Shown: piece after piece, positions 24,227 to 34,064 of the stretch
Position numbering within the stretch: the stretch's first letter is position 1
Layout: every line of letters starts with the position of its first letter
Assembly (NCBI GenBank): GCA_051861545.1
Contig: JBIMKP010000007.1
Location: forward strand, 1-64,000
Source: CAISCU01 sp051861545
GTDB taxonomy: Bacteria; Bacteroidota; Bacteroidia; UKL13-3
Direction of reading: 5' to 3'
DNA: 64,000 nucleotides
Program-made: the position numbers and the translations under genes
The notes under the pieces: model-generated
Database searches by the model: none
Told to the model about the DNA's origin: nothing
The model's input: only the letters and a program-made list of their open reading frames with translations

Positions 24227-24556
24227 TTAATTATCACAGCTATCTGTAAGCGAAATATCTCTAAATAGCGCTGAGAAAAGGTTTTGGGCTGTTTCCCAAT
24301 TTTCTTTATTGATGCAATATTTAACAGTAGGAGGGGTAATATCACCATGAATTAACCCAGCATCTTTTAATTCATTGAGGTGTTGAGATAAAGTAGATTT
24401 TGCAATGGGTAATTCCTCGGCCATATCACCATGGTAGCAGCAAGTATGTGAATGTAATAATTGAAGAATGGCAATACGAACAGGATGACCAAGAGCTTTT
24501 GCAAATCGAGCAATTTGTTCTTGGTCTTTTGTGAAATATTGACTTTTTTTATTCAT
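24227..24556 (-). CDS. arsR: ArsR-family arsenic-responsive repressor
   Basis: This 109-residue winged-helix repressor of the ArsR/SmtB family carries ARFAKALGHPVRIAILQLL and the recognition helix region PIAKSTLSQHLNELKDAGLI. A vicinal cysteine pair in SHTCCYHGDMAEELP is a plausible As(III) ligand, with a further C in YCINKENW. The ATG at 24556 is preferred: the longer start at 24577 would lie inside operator 3. arsR, acr3 and arsC lie in this order on the minus strand. Confidence 0.88.
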   Translation of the reverse strand: MNKKSQYFTKDQEQIARFAKALGHPVRIAILQLLHSHTCCYHGDMAEELPIAKSTLSQHLNELKDAGLIHGDITPPTVKYCINKENWETAQNLFSALFRDISLTDSCDN

Positions 24557-24570
24557 TACAACTTTAAGTG

Positions 24571-24586
24571 TTCGCAAAAGTACGAA
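24571..24586. promoter_or_regulatory. ArsR operator 3 (upstream of arsR)
   Basis: TTCGCAAAAGTACGAA has the same TTCG-N8-CGAA pattern as the other two sites and lies 15 bases before the arsR ATG at 24556. It fits autoregulation. Confidence 0.75.
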
Positions 24587-24634
24587 TAGTTTTAGTTTTA
24601 CTCTTTTGAAGTTTATTAAATATGATTCGAATCC

Positions 24635-25306
24635 TTAAAACTCCTTTTCCTGCAAAGGTTTTAATAATACTCCGTGTCTGTTAAATAAACATAATTGAGT
24701 AAATCTACCATTACTTTCTTGTTTACCATTCACTTCAACCATGTCAATTCCTGTAATGGTAATTTCAATGCCCGACATACTTACTTTTTCTAACCAACCC
24801 GCATGAAAAAAGGATAATGTTTTATCCTTAAAATGATAAACATGAACAGCAGGACACACCTTCCAAGCATCGGTTTGGAAATACATAACGCTTCCATCTT
24901 TAGATATGGTAACTCGTTCGATATTGCATAAAGATTTAAAAGGAAATTCGCTTGATTGTCCATAATTAAGTTCTGTTCCTCCTTCTCCATCTAAACATCC
25001 CGTAAATAATTTAGTTTCTGTTTTGCTGATGGAATTGTAGCTATATACCGAAATTTGGTCAATTGATGTAACTCCTTCTTGGTCCTTAGTTTTAGATAAT
25101 TGTTCTGTTTTACTATAAATAATTAAATGGTGTTTTGCTGAGTAATCTAATAATTTCATTGGACCTTTACTTCTAATTTCAATACTCTTACCAGTATTTA
25201 GTGTAATCAGAATTTTACCATTTTTTTCAAATGCTTTTTTGAAAGGCTGGGCAAAAATCAAATTGACAGAAAATAAAAAGAAGAAAAGTAAGATTGAATT
25301 TTTCAT
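24635..25306 (-). CDS. Hypothetical exported protein
   Basis: I do not recognise this 223-residue protein. It has a clear signal peptide from the ATG at 25306 (MKNSILLFFFLFSVNLIFAQ), which I prefer over an upstream in-frame start at 25387. The mature part is mainly beta-strand with the pattern of a small propeller or lipocalin-like fold (LLDYSAKHHLIIYSKTEQ; VTISKDGSVMYFQTDAWKVCPAVHVY). It contains three cysteines (in FTGCLDG, SLCNIERV and VCPAVH). It stands alone between arsR and the prc protease. Confidence 0.6.
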   Translation of the reverse strand: MKNSILLFFFLFSVNLIFAQPFKKAFEKNGKILITLNTGKSIEIRSKGPMKLLDYSAKHHLIIYSKTEQLSKTKDQEGVTSIDQISVYSYNSISKTETKLFTGCLDGEGGTELNYGQSSEFPFKSLCNIERVTISKDGSVMYFQTDAWKVCPAVHVYHFKDKTLSFFHAGWLEKVSMSGIEITITGIDMVEVNGKQESNGRFTQLCLFNRHGVLLKPLQEKEF

Positions 25307-25403
25307 AATAAAGTTTTTCCTAATTCGAACAATTATAATGCCGAGAAGTGATTTATGGATTTTTATATAAGTATTATTTTTAAACACTGAGTTCTTGAAA
25401 AAA

Positions 25404-25438
25404 TAAAGGGTTGTTTCAAAATAAGAAACAACCCTTTA
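25404..25438 (-). terminator. Intrinsic terminator after prc
   Basis: TAAAGGGTTGTTTC and GAAACAACCCTTTA form a perfect 14-bp stem with a 7-base loop. On the minus strand it is followed by a T-rich run, so it terminates the protease gene. Confidence 0.85.
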
Positions 25439-25465
25439 TGTCGTATGAATTTAATTGATTTTATC

Positions 25466-27475
25466 TTACTTGTTCATGCTATCTAAGAGGATTTTCAAGC
25501 TTTCATCCAAAATTAAATTTGGCTCAACTTTATTGGTTTCTTTTATTTTCTTTCTTTCCTCATCTCTTTTCTTCTTACGCGCATCTTCTGCATTTAATTC
25601 AGCTTTATAAGTTTCTTCGTTTAAACTGGTATAATTTCTCTCTTTTGCTTCATTAAACAATTTAATGTCTTCTAGCAAATAAGCATACTCAGGTTCTTTG
25701 TTCATTCTTTCTAAATGAGATGCTTTTAAACTGTTAATGACTGATTTATTATCAGCCAAAGCCTTATAAGGTACTGCTGCTATTTCATCGTAAGGAAGTG
25801 CGTATTTGCTAGCTTCTTCTCCATATTCTTTTGCTGCATAAATCGATGGAAATTCAATATCTGGAATCACGCCTTTATGCTGAGTACTTCCTCCAGAAAT
25901 ACGATAAAATTTAGCAATGGTAATTTTAACCTGACCTAATTTTTTTCCATCCATCATCATAAACTGGTTTAAATCGGTCATGTTTTGAACCGTACCTTTT
26001 CCAAAAGTTTTTTCTCCTACAACAATTCCTCTGCGGTAATCCTGGATTGCAGCTGCAAAAATTTCAGATGCAGAAGCGCTAAATCTGTTAACCATTACCA
26101 TCATTGGGCCATCCCAGAAAATATTATCATCTCTATCTTCTTCTGAATTGGCAACACCATAAGCATCTTTTACTTGTACTACTGGTCCTTTTTTAATGAA
26201 TAATCCGGTTAGTTCAACCGCTTCTTGTAATGAACCTCCACCATTGTTTCTAAGGTCGATAATAAATGCTTCTGCAGAATCTTTTTTCAATTCAGTAATC
26301 AATCTTTTTACATCTTTTGTGGTGCTTTTGTAATTTGGATCTTTACGTTGCATTCCAGCAAAATCGAGGTAAAAGGTGGGAATGCTGATAACTCCTACTT
26401 TAACTTTCTTTCCGTTTAATTCAGCTTCTTTTATACTCCCTTTGGCACTTTGGTCTTCCAATACAATTTTATCACGTGTTATCTCAATAATTTGGGTTTT
26501 AGCATTGGTGGCATCTGCAGGTATAATTTCTAAACGAACAAGGGTACCTTTTTTTCCTCTAATTAAACCAACAACATCATCAATTCTCCAATCTAAAATA
26601 CTAACCATTTCTCCATCTTTACCCTGACCAACAGCTACAATTTTATCATTTGCATGAACTTGTTTGCTCCTGTCAGCTGGACCACCTTTTACTACTTCAC
26701 GAATTTTTGTATATTCATTTTCTGTTTGAAGTGTAGCTCCAATTCCTTCTAAACTTAAACTCATACTGGTATTAAAATCCTCTGCCATTCTTGGTGAAAA
26801 ATAATTGGTATGAGGGTCGGCAATTTCTGTTAGTGAATTTGCGAAAAATGAAAACACATCTTCATTTTTAGTTTTACTTAGTTGCTTTAGAAGATTGTCG
26901 TAACGTTTTGTTAAATCTGTTGCACAAACTTTTGGGTCTTTGCCACCAGATTTTAATTGTAAAAACTCCATTTTAATCTTTCTTTTCCACAACAAATCAT
27001 ATTCTTTATAATTGGCACACCAGGTAGCATTCTCTCTATTTGTTAATAATGAATCTTTAGTTGTAAAATCAAAATTCGATTTCAATAAATCTTTTGTGAA
27101 ATAGATTCTTTCTTCTAATCTTTTTTGATACAAATTGTACATGTCAAATGCCTTTTGCACATTTCCCATCATCAAGTCATCATCTAATTTATAACGGAAT
27201 TGTTCAAATTGCTCAATATCTTGCTTTAAGAAATACATTTTCCCAGGATCTAAATTCTCCAAATAAGCATCTAATAAATTTGATGAAAGTTTATCGTCGA
27301 TGCTTAATTTTCTTAAATGATATGAATTAAGAATCTGTCCCACTAATTGGTATAATACAGGATGCTGAGATTCCGGTTCGAAGTTTTTTAAAACTACTTT
27401 GGTACTGTCATTTGCAAAAACAGATGATGTTAAAGCAAATACCGATAGGGTGATGGCAACAAATATTTTTCTCAT
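25466..27475 (-). CDS. prc: Carboxy-terminal processing protease (Prc/Tsp, peptidase S41)
   Basis: This 669-residue periplasmic protease has a signal peptide (MRKIFVAITLSVFALTSSVF). An N-terminal helical domain (about 30-230) is followed by a PDZ domain (about 235-330) and the S41 catalytic domain with RNNGGGSLQEAVELTGLF and NRFSASASEIFAAAIQDY. The likely Ser nucleophile is in SASASE and the Lys base in GEKTFGKGTVQ. The C-terminal part with a Lys/Glu-rich tail is the DUF3340 region of long Tsp proteins. It trims or degrades periplasmic proteins from the C-terminus. An in-frame ATG three codons upstream (27484) is also possible. Confidence 0.92.
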   Translation of the reverse strand: MRKIFVAITLSVFALTSSVFANDSTKVVLKNFEPESQHPVLYQLVGQILNSYHLRKLSIDDKLSSNLLDAYLENLDPGKMYFLKQDIEQFEQFRYKLDDDLMMGNVQKAFDMYNLYQKRLEERIYFTKDLLKSNFDFTTKDSLLTNRENATWCANYKEYDLLWKRKIKMEFLQLKSGGKDPKVCATDLTKRYDNLLKQLSKTKNEDVFSFFANSLTEIADPHTNYFSPRMAEDFNTSMSLSLEGIGATLQTENEYTKIREVVKGGPADRSKQVHANDKIVAVGQGKDGEMVSILDWRIDDVVGLIRGKKGTLVRLEIIPADATNAKTQIIEITRDKIVLEDQSAKGSIKEAELNGKKVKVGVISIPTFYLDFAGMQRKDPNYKSTTKDVKRLITELKKDSAEAFIIDLRNNGGGSLQEAVELTGLFIKKGPVVQVKDAYGVANSEEDRDDNIFWDGPMMVMVNRFSASASEIFAAAIQDYRRGIVVGEKTFGKGTVQNMTDLNQFMMMDGKKLGQVKITIAKFYRISGGSTQHKGVIPDIEFPSIYAAKEYGEEASKYALPYDEIAAVPYKALADNKSVINSLKASHLERMNKEPEYAYLLEDIKLFNEAKERNYTSLNEETYKAELNAEDARKKKRDEERKKIKETNKVEPNLILDESLKILLDSMNK

Positions 27476-27550
27476 TGAATGCAATGTAATGAAATTCTTA
27501 ATTGAGCTAAGATTTTTTTAGATGATTGGTTTTTGTAAAACTTAAATGGA

Positions 27551-28111
27551 CTAAAAATTGGTTTTGAAAATCCTAATAGCAATGCTTAACAAAACAATTC
27601 CAAAGAATTTTCTAATTAATGAAAGTCCAGAATCGCCTAATTTCTTTTCAATCCAAGAGCTAGAGCGTAAAACTATATAAACAAATACCAGATTTATTAT
27701 TAATCCCATCACAATATTTGGGAGTGTGTATACTGCACGCATAGAAATTATCGTTGTGAGAGTTCCAGAACCAGCGATAATTGGAAAAGCAATAGGAATA
27801 ATGCTTCCGGTTTTTTCGCTTGGGTCGTTTTTTAGTAATTCAATTCCTAAAATCATTTCTAAACCAATAATAAATATGACAATTGAACCAGCAATAGCAA
27901 ATGACTGAATATCAACGCCAAATAAGCCAAGGAAGCTTTTTCCTAAAAATAGAAAAAGTACCATCAATGCCCCCGCAGCCAATGTAGCTTTGCCACTATC
28001 TAGGTGTTTCTGCCTGTTTTTTATGGTTATAATAATAGGTAATGCGCCAATGATATCAATAATGGCAAATAGGGTAAGGGTGATGGTGGTAATATCTTGA
28101 ATTGAAAACAT
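27551..28111 (-). CDS. MarC-family integral membrane protein
   Basis: This 186-residue protein has six predicted transmembrane helices and the MarC/UPF0056 pattern: LFAIIDIIGALPIIITI near the N-terminus, FLFLGKSFLGLFGVDIQSFAIAG in the middle, and IPIAFPIIAGSGTLTTIISM. The family's transport function is not established; the name comes from the E. coli marC locus, and drug resistance is not its proven role. It is monocistronic and divergent from the PASTA-protein gene. Confidence 0.85.
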   Translation of the reverse strand: MFSIQDITTITLTLFAIIDIIGALPIIITIKNRQKHLDSGKATLAAGALMVLFLFLGKSFLGLFGVDIQSFAIAGSIVIFIIGLEMILGIELLKNDPSEKTGSIIPIAFPIIAGSGTLTTIISMRAVYTLPNIVMGLIINLVFVYIVLRSSSWIEKKLGDSGLSLIRKFFGIVLLSIAIRIFKTNF

Positions 28112-28160
28112 GCTGCAAAGATAGCTTTGCTCTTATTTAAATAATGAATAATTTGCAACC

Positions 28161-28910
28161 GTGCGATTTTTAAAAACTTTTGGAATACATATACTGCTAA
28201 TTGCAGTGGTTTTATACCTGCTTACCTGGGTGGCAGTAGGCTTTTTGAGTAGTTATACTCGTCATGGTCAGTATCTTACATTGCCAAATTTAAAAGGACT
28301 TCCTATTGAAGAAGCAGAGAAAGTATTAAACGAAAAGCAACTTCGTTTCATCATTACCGATACGGTTTTTGTTGATGGAATGCCAAAATCTGCTGTTGTT
28401 GAGCAGAATCCGATCCCAAATTCTAAGGTAAAAACAGGCAGAATAATTTATTTAAGCATCAATTCAACAAGTTCAGCAACTGTTATTATGCCCAATTTAA
28501 TAAATAGTTCGCTTCGTTATGCCGAAACGGTTTTAGGCGGAATGGGTTTGCGTTTAGGTGATGTGACTTACAAACCAGATATTGCTCAGAATGCTGTTTT
28601 AGACCAATTATGGAATGGACAAAGTATTCAACCAGGAACTAGAATTCCAAAAGGTGCAGCTATTAATTTAGTTGTGGGTGATGGTAGTGGTGGAGCTTTA
28701 GTATCAATGCCTGATTTAACAGGTTTGAGTTTGCTTGATGCAACAAAAGTTATTGAAGGTTCTATGCTTCAGTTAGGTGCTGTTGTTTACGAAGGCGCGG
28801 TTTCTGATAGTTCAAAAGCAGTTGTCATTCGTCAAAATCCTCCTTTTTCAGAAAGCTCAAGCATCCGCAGTGGCGAAATGGTTGACGTTTTTTTATCAAT
28901 TAAAAAATAA
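28161..28910 (+). CDS. PASTA-domain membrane protein
   Basis: This 249-residue protein has one N-terminal transmembrane helix (about 8-27) and three PASTA domains (about 40-107, 108-178 and 180-249). Each opens with the PxLxGLxxxEA-type pattern (LPNLKGLPIEEAEKVL; MPNLINSSLRYAETVL; MPDLTGLSLLDATKVI). PASTA repeats bind muropeptides or lipid II in Ser/Thr kinases and PBPs; here there is no kinase domain, as is usual for Bacteroidota. It begins with GTG at 28161 and its stop overlaps the next ATG (TAATG). Confidence 0.88.
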   Translation: MRFLKTFGIHILLIAVVLYLLTWVAVGFLSSYTRHGQYLTLPNLKGLPIEEAEKVLNEKQLRFIITDTVFVDGMPKSAVVEQNPIPNSKVKTGRIIYLSINSTSSATVIMPNLINSSLRYAETVLGGMGLRLGDVTYKPDIAQNAVLDQLWNGQSIQPGTRIPKGAAINLVVGDGSGGALVSMPDLTGLSLLDATKVIEGSMLQLGAVVYEGAVSDSSKAVVIRQNPPFSESSSIRSGEMVDVFLSIKK

Positions 28911-31744
28911 TGAATTTGAAAAATATCAGATTTCTGTTGGGTTTTATTTTATTGTTGATTTATGGTCAATCGTTTGCTCAAGAGGTAATTCTACCTCTTA
29001 AAAACAATCCGGCTTTAAATTATTCTGATTTTAATCCTGTTGTAAAAAACAGTTTTAGAAAAAAAGCGAATTTGAGTTTGCCTTTTGTTGATTTTTTTGA
29101 AAATGGAAATCTTCCTAATAGAACCCGATGGTCAGATTCATCTACAAGCATTTTAAATCGATATTTGATTTTTGATTCTTATAATGAAAATGGTCAGATT
29201 TATGCTGGAGTTAATGGTATTGCCGATAGACTTACATCAAAAACAATTGATTTGAGTTCATCTTCAAGAAATTTAGTTTTAAGTTTTAATATTCAGGCAG
29301 GAGCCAGTTTTGTAGATGGAGATAGCATTGTTTTAGAAGCTTTGTCTGCAAATCAAGTTTGGACAACAATCTGGTCGGCTGGAACAATCTTAAAAACACC
29401 AAGAGAAATTTATCTTTTAATTGATCCTTCAGTTTTTAAAAGTTCAAATTTTAGTTTCAGATTTAGTTTTTTAACCAATTTTGATGAAGATAAAGTCGAA
29501 TCTTTTATCCTAAGTAAACTGGTTTTAGCAAATCAAATTCCTTTACCTTTTTATTCTTCAATTCAAAATGGAGTTTCGTTTAACCAAGCTTTTTCTGGTC
29601 CCGATTTAACTACTGAATCTATTAAAGCTGGTACTTTTATGGGTCAAGGATTTGTATTTGATGCTTTAAACAATAAAAATATTGCTTATACAGGTTCTTA
29701 TGGCGGTGCTGATACTTTGTTTATGCATTCAATTCCTGTTTCAGCTTATCCGGCAGGCGATTCATTGTTTTTAGGTTTTTCAGTTGAAGCCCTTGCTGGT
29801 GCTAAAAATAGCGATAGTTTGATATTGGAATTTAGAAACAATTTGGGAGTTTGGACAAGGCAATCTGTTTTTCATCTTCAGAACAATTCTGGCAGTAGAG
29901 ACTATCAGATTTTTTTGAATTCAGGTAGAAATCGCCATCCATTTTTCAGAGCAAGATGGATTCTAAAATCTGGATTATCTGTAAATGATACAGCTAAATT
30001 TTTACTAGGTGCAATTCGTTTTACTAGAAGAATTTCTCTTCCTTTTGTTGATGATTTTTCAGCTTCAAGAATTAAACCTGATAGAACTAAGTGGGTTGAT
30101 TCTTTTGTTTATATTAACAACCAATTTCCAATAGAACAGCCTTCTGTTCAGGTTGCTACTTTCGATGGATTAAATCAGTTTGGAAATGCTTATTCTTTAT
30201 TTGCTTTAAAAGGTGATGCCGATTTTTTGAATACCTATTCAATGAATTTGAGGTCATTAAAGCCATCAGATTCTGTATATCTAAGCTTTTTTTATCAGTA
30301 TGAATTACAAGGTGAAACAGGACAATTTTTTCCTGATGATTCATTTACTGTGATGATGAGAAATAGTAGATTTAATCAAAATGAATTTAAAATTTTATGG
30401 CAATTATCGGCCAAAGATGCTACTCCAAATACATTTGTAAGAGTTGATATTCCTATAACAGACACTGCTTTGTTTCACGATGATGTGCAAATACGATTCA
30501 AAAATAGAGGCAGTTTAAGTGGAAATTTGAGTCATTGGCACCTCGATTTTGTTCGTTTCGATAAAGGAAGAAGAAAGAATGATGCCTATAATGATGTTTC
30601 ATTAACCAATACACCTCCTGTAAGATTAGGAATGTATTCATCAATGCCTTGGAAACATTACCAAGCTAATAAGGCAAAGTATTCAAACGATTCTGTGAGT
30701 TTAAGATTTATAAACCACGACCAACAAACCTATTTGTTAGATTATTTTAGAACAATTACCAATCCCGAAGGAAATAATATCGAACAATTTAATAATGTAA
30801 GTAATATATTTTTTAGAAGTGATACCATTGTAAAATTCAATAGACCATTTGCTTTCTCAAGTTCTTTTGGTTCTGCTGATAGTTTAGTGTTTAATACAAC
30901 TTATAAAATTGGATTATCAAGCAGTCAGAAAGATGCTATTTCTTCAAATGATACTTTTTCTGTACCTACCATTTTTAGCAATTATTTAGCTTATGATGAT
31001 GGAACTGCAGAGGCTGGTTATGGAATTAAAAACAAAACCAATAGTGGTGCAGCATTAAAATATGTTTTAGAAGTTCCTGACACTTTATATGGAATGTATG
31101 TTTTCTTTAATCAAAGTGAAAGTAATGTTAGCAATCAATCATTTAATTTAAAGGTTTGGAAATCTATTTCTAGGGTAATGGAACCTGCAAATGATGATGT
31201 TTTGTTGTATAAATCGGCCGACTTAAAACCCGTTTATGGCAACAAAGTTAATGGCTTTGCTGCATTTAAAATTGAACCACCCATTGCATTAACAGATAGT
31301 TTTTATATTGGTTGGGAACAAGCTCAAGCTTATGTGTTGAATATTGGTATAGATAAGAATTTTCCTGCTGGCATCAATAGAAATATGTTTTTTAAGCAAG
31401 ATGGACAATGGTATCCAACAGATTTTACAGGTGCTTTAATGATGAGACCAATTGTTGGAAAATGGATTGATTTACCAGCTTCAATAAATGAAAATCAAGC
31501 TATTGATTCGGAAAAATTCAGTGTTTATCCAAATCCTTCATCGGGCAAGTTTAAAATCAATTCAAAAAATAATGAAGAGTTCTTAGTTAAACTTTACGAT
31601 TTATCTGGAAGAGAATTAAGTCAAACAGAAACCCAAGAAAAAGAAGTTGATTTAAGCGGATTTAATTTTGGTGTTTATTTGCTTAAAATTGAATCAAAAC
31701 AAAGCAGAAATTCAAGTGTTTTAAAGATTATAATACAACCCTAA
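28910..31744 (+). CDS. T9SS-exported large surface protein (type A sorting domain)
   Basis: This 944-residue protein has a signal peptide (about 1-22, SFAQ) and a C-terminal T9SS type A domain (about 865-944: FSVYPNPSSGKFKI, LYDLSGRELSQ, FGVYLLKIES). The middle is beta-rich with two or three repeated units resembling MAM/jelly-roll or Ig-like modules (LPFVDFFENGNLPNRTRWSD and LPFVDDFSASRIKPDRTKWVD are clear internal repeats). Function is unknown; cargo of this kind is delivered to the surface or released. It is coupled to the PASTA gene by a one-base overlap and followed 7 bases later by a rhodanese gene. Confidence 0.85.
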   Translation: MNLKNIRFLLGFILLLIYGQSFAQEVILPLKNNPALNYSDFNPVVKNSFRKKANLSLPFVDFFENGNLPNRTRWSDSSTSILNRYLIFDSYNENGQIYAGVNGIADRLTSKTIDLSSSSRNLVLSFNIQAGASFVDGDSIVLEALSANQVWTTIWSAGTILKTPREIYLLIDPSVFKSSNFSFRFSFLTNFDEDKVESFILSKLVLANQIPLPFYSSIQNGVSFNQAFSGPDLTTESIKAGTFMGQGFVFDALNNKNIAYTGSYGGADTLFMHSIPVSAYPAGDSLFLGFSVEALAGAKNSDSLILEFRNNLGVWTRQSVFHLQNNSGSRDYQIFLNSGRNRHPFFRARWILKSGLSVNDTAKFLLGAIRFTRRISLPFVDDFSASRIKPDRTKWVDSFVYINNQFPIEQPSVQVATFDGLNQFGNAYSLFALKGDADFLNTYSMNLRSLKPSDSVYLSFFYQYELQGETGQFFPDDSFTVMMRNSRFNQNEFKILWQLSAKDATPNTFVRVDIPITDTALFHDDVQIRFKNRGSLSGNLSHWHLDFVRFDKGRRKNDAYNDVSLTNTPPVRLGMYSSMPWKHYQANKAKYSNDSVSLRFINHDQQTYLLDYFRTITNPEGNNIEQFNNVSNIFFRSDTIVKFNRPFAFSSSFGSADSLVFNTTYKIGLSSSQKDAISSNDTFSVPTIFSNYLAYDDGTAEAGYGIKNKTNSGAALKYVLEVPDTLYGMYVFFNQSESNVSNQSFNLKVWKSISRVMEPANDDVLLYKSADLKPVYGNKVNGFAAFKIEPPIALTDSFYIGWEQAQAYVLNIGIDKNFPAGINRNMFFKQDGQWYPTDFTGALMMRPIVGKWIDLPASINENQAIDSEKFSVYPNPSSGKFKINSKNNEEFLVKLYDLSGRELSQTETQEKEVDLSGFNFGVYLLKIESKQSRNSSVLKIIIQP

Positions 31745-31751
31745 AAAATAT

Positions 31752-32057
31752 ATGGAAGATATCAGCGTATCAGAGTTAAAAGAAAGAATGGATAAAGGTG
31801 AAAAACTACATGTTTATGATGTAAGAGAATTACATGAATATGAGGAGTTTAATATTGGTGCAAATCATATTCCTTTAGGCGAATTGCCTAGTAGAACTGC
31901 TGATTTAGAAGCTTTGAAAAATGAAGAAATTATTCTTCATTGCAGAAGTGGAGCAAGAAGTGGAAATGCAAAAATGTATTTAGAAGGATTGGGTTTTACT
32001 AAAGTGAGAAACTTGCTAGGTGGAATGTTAGCTTGGCAAGATAAATTTGGTGCTTAG
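31752..32057 (+). CDS. Cytoplasmic single-domain rhodanese
   Basis: This 101-residue protein is a complete rhodanese domain without signal peptide: LHVYDVRELHEYEEFNIGANHIPLGEL, then the active-site loop CRSGARSG with C64-R-S-G-A-R, and the closing NLLGGMLAWQDKFG. It accepts and passes sulfane sulfur. It differs from the exported rhodanese at 1935 by lacking an N-terminal extension. It lies 5 bases upstream of the heptahaem cytochrome, so it probably shares its transcript with it and with the T9SS cargo gene. Confidence 0.9.
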   Translation: MEDISVSELKERMDKGEKLHVYDVRELHEYEEFNIGANHIPLGELPSRTADLEALKNEEIILHCRSGARSGNAKMYLEGLGFTKVRNLLGGMLAWQDKFGA

Positions 32058-32062
32058 TTTTC

Positions 32063-34024
32063 ATGTTTGAATCAAAAAGAATTCTATTTAAAAATGGATG
32101 GCTGAAATTAATTTTTTGGCCATTTGTTTTTATAATGATTTTAGAATCGGTTTTTTGCAATGAGCCTTCAACTAAAACTACTGAATTCCTCAATCATGAT
32201 ACCACCGTTCATTATGTTGGAATTGAAGCATGCCGCTCTTGTCATACAGATATTTATAATAGTTTTATTCAAACGGGCATGGGGCAATCATTTGCTCCAG
32301 CTACCCACACAAAATCTTCTGCAAAATTCAATCACCAAAAGCCAGTATTTGATAAAAAACTAGGCTTATATTATTTGCCAATATGGATTGGCGATTCTCT
32401 TTATATCAAAGAATTTGGCTTAGAAGGTAAGGATACAATTCATCAAAGAATTGAGAGAGTTGATTATATAATTGGTTCAGGACAACATACCAATTCACAT
32501 ATAGCTATCAGAAATGGATATGTATTTCAATTGCCTTTAACTTGGTATGCACAAAAACAGCAATGGGATTTACCTCCAGGATTCGAAAACGGACGAAATG
32601 TGCGTTTTTCAAGAGAAGTTGGTATGGAATGTATGAGTTGTCATAATGCCATGCCTAAGGCCGATGAATCTGCCATAAACAAGTTTATTTCCATTCCCAA
32701 TGGTATTGATTGTGAAAGATGCCATGGGCCAGGAGAATTACATGTAAAAGAAAAATTGGCTGGTAATATTGTTGATACAAGTAAATATGCTGATTATACT
32801 ATTGTTAATCCTAAAAGATTAAGTTGGGAGCGCCAAACGGATTTATGTCAGCGCTGTCATTTACAAGGAAATGCTGTTTTAAAACCAGGAAAAGGTTTTG
32901 GCGATTTTAGACCTGGTATGAAATTGGCCGATTACTACAATGTTTTTATGCCCAAGTTTAAAGGTGCAGAAAACGAGTTTATCATGGCTTCTCATGCGCA
33001 GCGTTTACAGGAGAGTAAGTGTTTTGTTCAATCAAATAAAAACATGGAGTTAAATGCGGTAAATACGGGGATGAATTTAACTTGTATTAATTGCCACAAT
33101 CCACATGTGAGCGTGAAGTTTACTGGTAAGCAAATCTTCAACAATGCATGTATGAAATGTCATGATTCAAAAGCATGTAAAGAAATTCCAGAAAATAGAA
33201 GAGCCATTAATGATAATTGTGTTAGTTGTCACATGCCTAAAAGCGGAACTGTGGATATTCCTCACGTTACAGTTCACGACCATAAAATTAGGATACCAAC
33301 TAAAGCAAACGAAGTTAAATCTATAAAAGAATTTGCTGGTTTGTATTGTGTTACCAAAGGAAACCTTACCGAATTAGACCAAGCACAGGCCTTTTTAAAT
33401 TACCAAGAAAAATTTGAAGGTGACTCGAAAATTTCATTTGATTCAGCATCCTTTTTTATACAAAAACTAACAGGAACTGAATCTTATTCAGCATTACAGA
33501 TACATTATGCATTCCTGCAAAAAGATGATTTAGGAGTGTTAAAAATAGCATCAAATATAGACTCCAAACTTATTCAAGATTTTTGGATGGCATACCGAAT
33601 TGGACAATCTGCTTTTAATATACAAGATTATACAAAGGCTGAAATTTGGTTAAGAAGAGCCTGTGAAATAGCGCCCAATAATTTAAAGTTCAAAAACAAA
33701 CTAATGTTGGCTTGTTTAATGAATGGTAAAATAGAAGAGGCAATTCGAATACAAGAAAACTCTCTTTCAATTTATCCAAATCAAGAAGATGTTTGGTCGA
33801 ATTTAGGCTTTGCTTATGCCAATTTACAGCAATATGAAAAAGCGCTTGAGTGTTATAACAAGGAGTTGAAATTATTTCCATATCATCAACAAGCATTAAT
33901 AAACAGAGCAGGTGTTTTTCATTTATTAGGAAAAGATGATTTGGCCATTAAGGATTTAAAATTGGTTTTAAAAATCAATCCAAATGAAAGCAAAGTGAAA
34001 GAAATGTTAGCTGCCTTAAAGTAG
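32063..34024 (+). CDS. Heptahaem cytochrome c with C-terminal TPR domain
   Basis: This 653-residue exported protein has a signal/anchor at about 12-32 and seven CxxCH haem sites at 57-61, 190-194, 217-221, 262-266, 341-345, 363-367 and 386-390. The N-terminal half resembles the cytochrome c554/multihaem family. A C-terminal region (about 490-653) holds three or four tetratricopeptide repeats (for example VWSNLGFAYANLQQYEKALE). Such TPR-multihaem proteins are widespread but poorly characterised; periplasmic electron transfer is expected. It needs the Ccm system for haem attachment. Confidence 0.88.
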   Translation: MFESKRILFKNGWLKLIFWPFVFIMILESVFCNEPSTKTTEFLNHDTTVHYVGIEACRSCHTDIYNSFIQTGMGQSFAPATHTKSSAKFNHQKPVFDKKLGLYYLPIWIGDSLYIKEFGLEGKDTIHQRIERVDYIIGSGQHTNSHIAIRNGYVFQLPLTWYAQKQQWDLPPGFENGRNVRFSREVGMECMSCHNAMPKADESAINKFISIPNGIDCERCHGPGELHVKEKLAGNIVDTSKYADYTIVNPKRLSWERQTDLCQRCHLQGNAVLKPGKGFGDFRPGMKLADYYNVFMPKFKGAENEFIMASHAQRLQESKCFVQSNKNMELNAVNTGMNLTCINCHNPHVSVKFTGKQIFNNACMKCHDSKACKEIPENRRAINDNCVSCHMPKSGTVDIPHVTVHDHKIRIPTKANEVKSIKEFAGLYCVTKGNLTELDQAQAFLNYQEKFEGDSKISFDSASFFIQKLTGTESYSALQIHYAFLQKDDLGVLKIASNIDSKLIQDFWMAYRIGQSAFNIQDYTKAEIWLRRACEIAPNNLKFKNKLMLACLMNGKIEEAIRIQENSLSIYPNQEDVWSNLGFAYANLQQYEKALECYNKELKLFPYHQQALINRAGVFHLLGKDDLAIKDLKLVLKINPNESKVKEMLAALK

Positions 34025-34064
34025 CTTTGTTGAAAAATTCAGAAAAATCCTTTATTTCGTAAAG

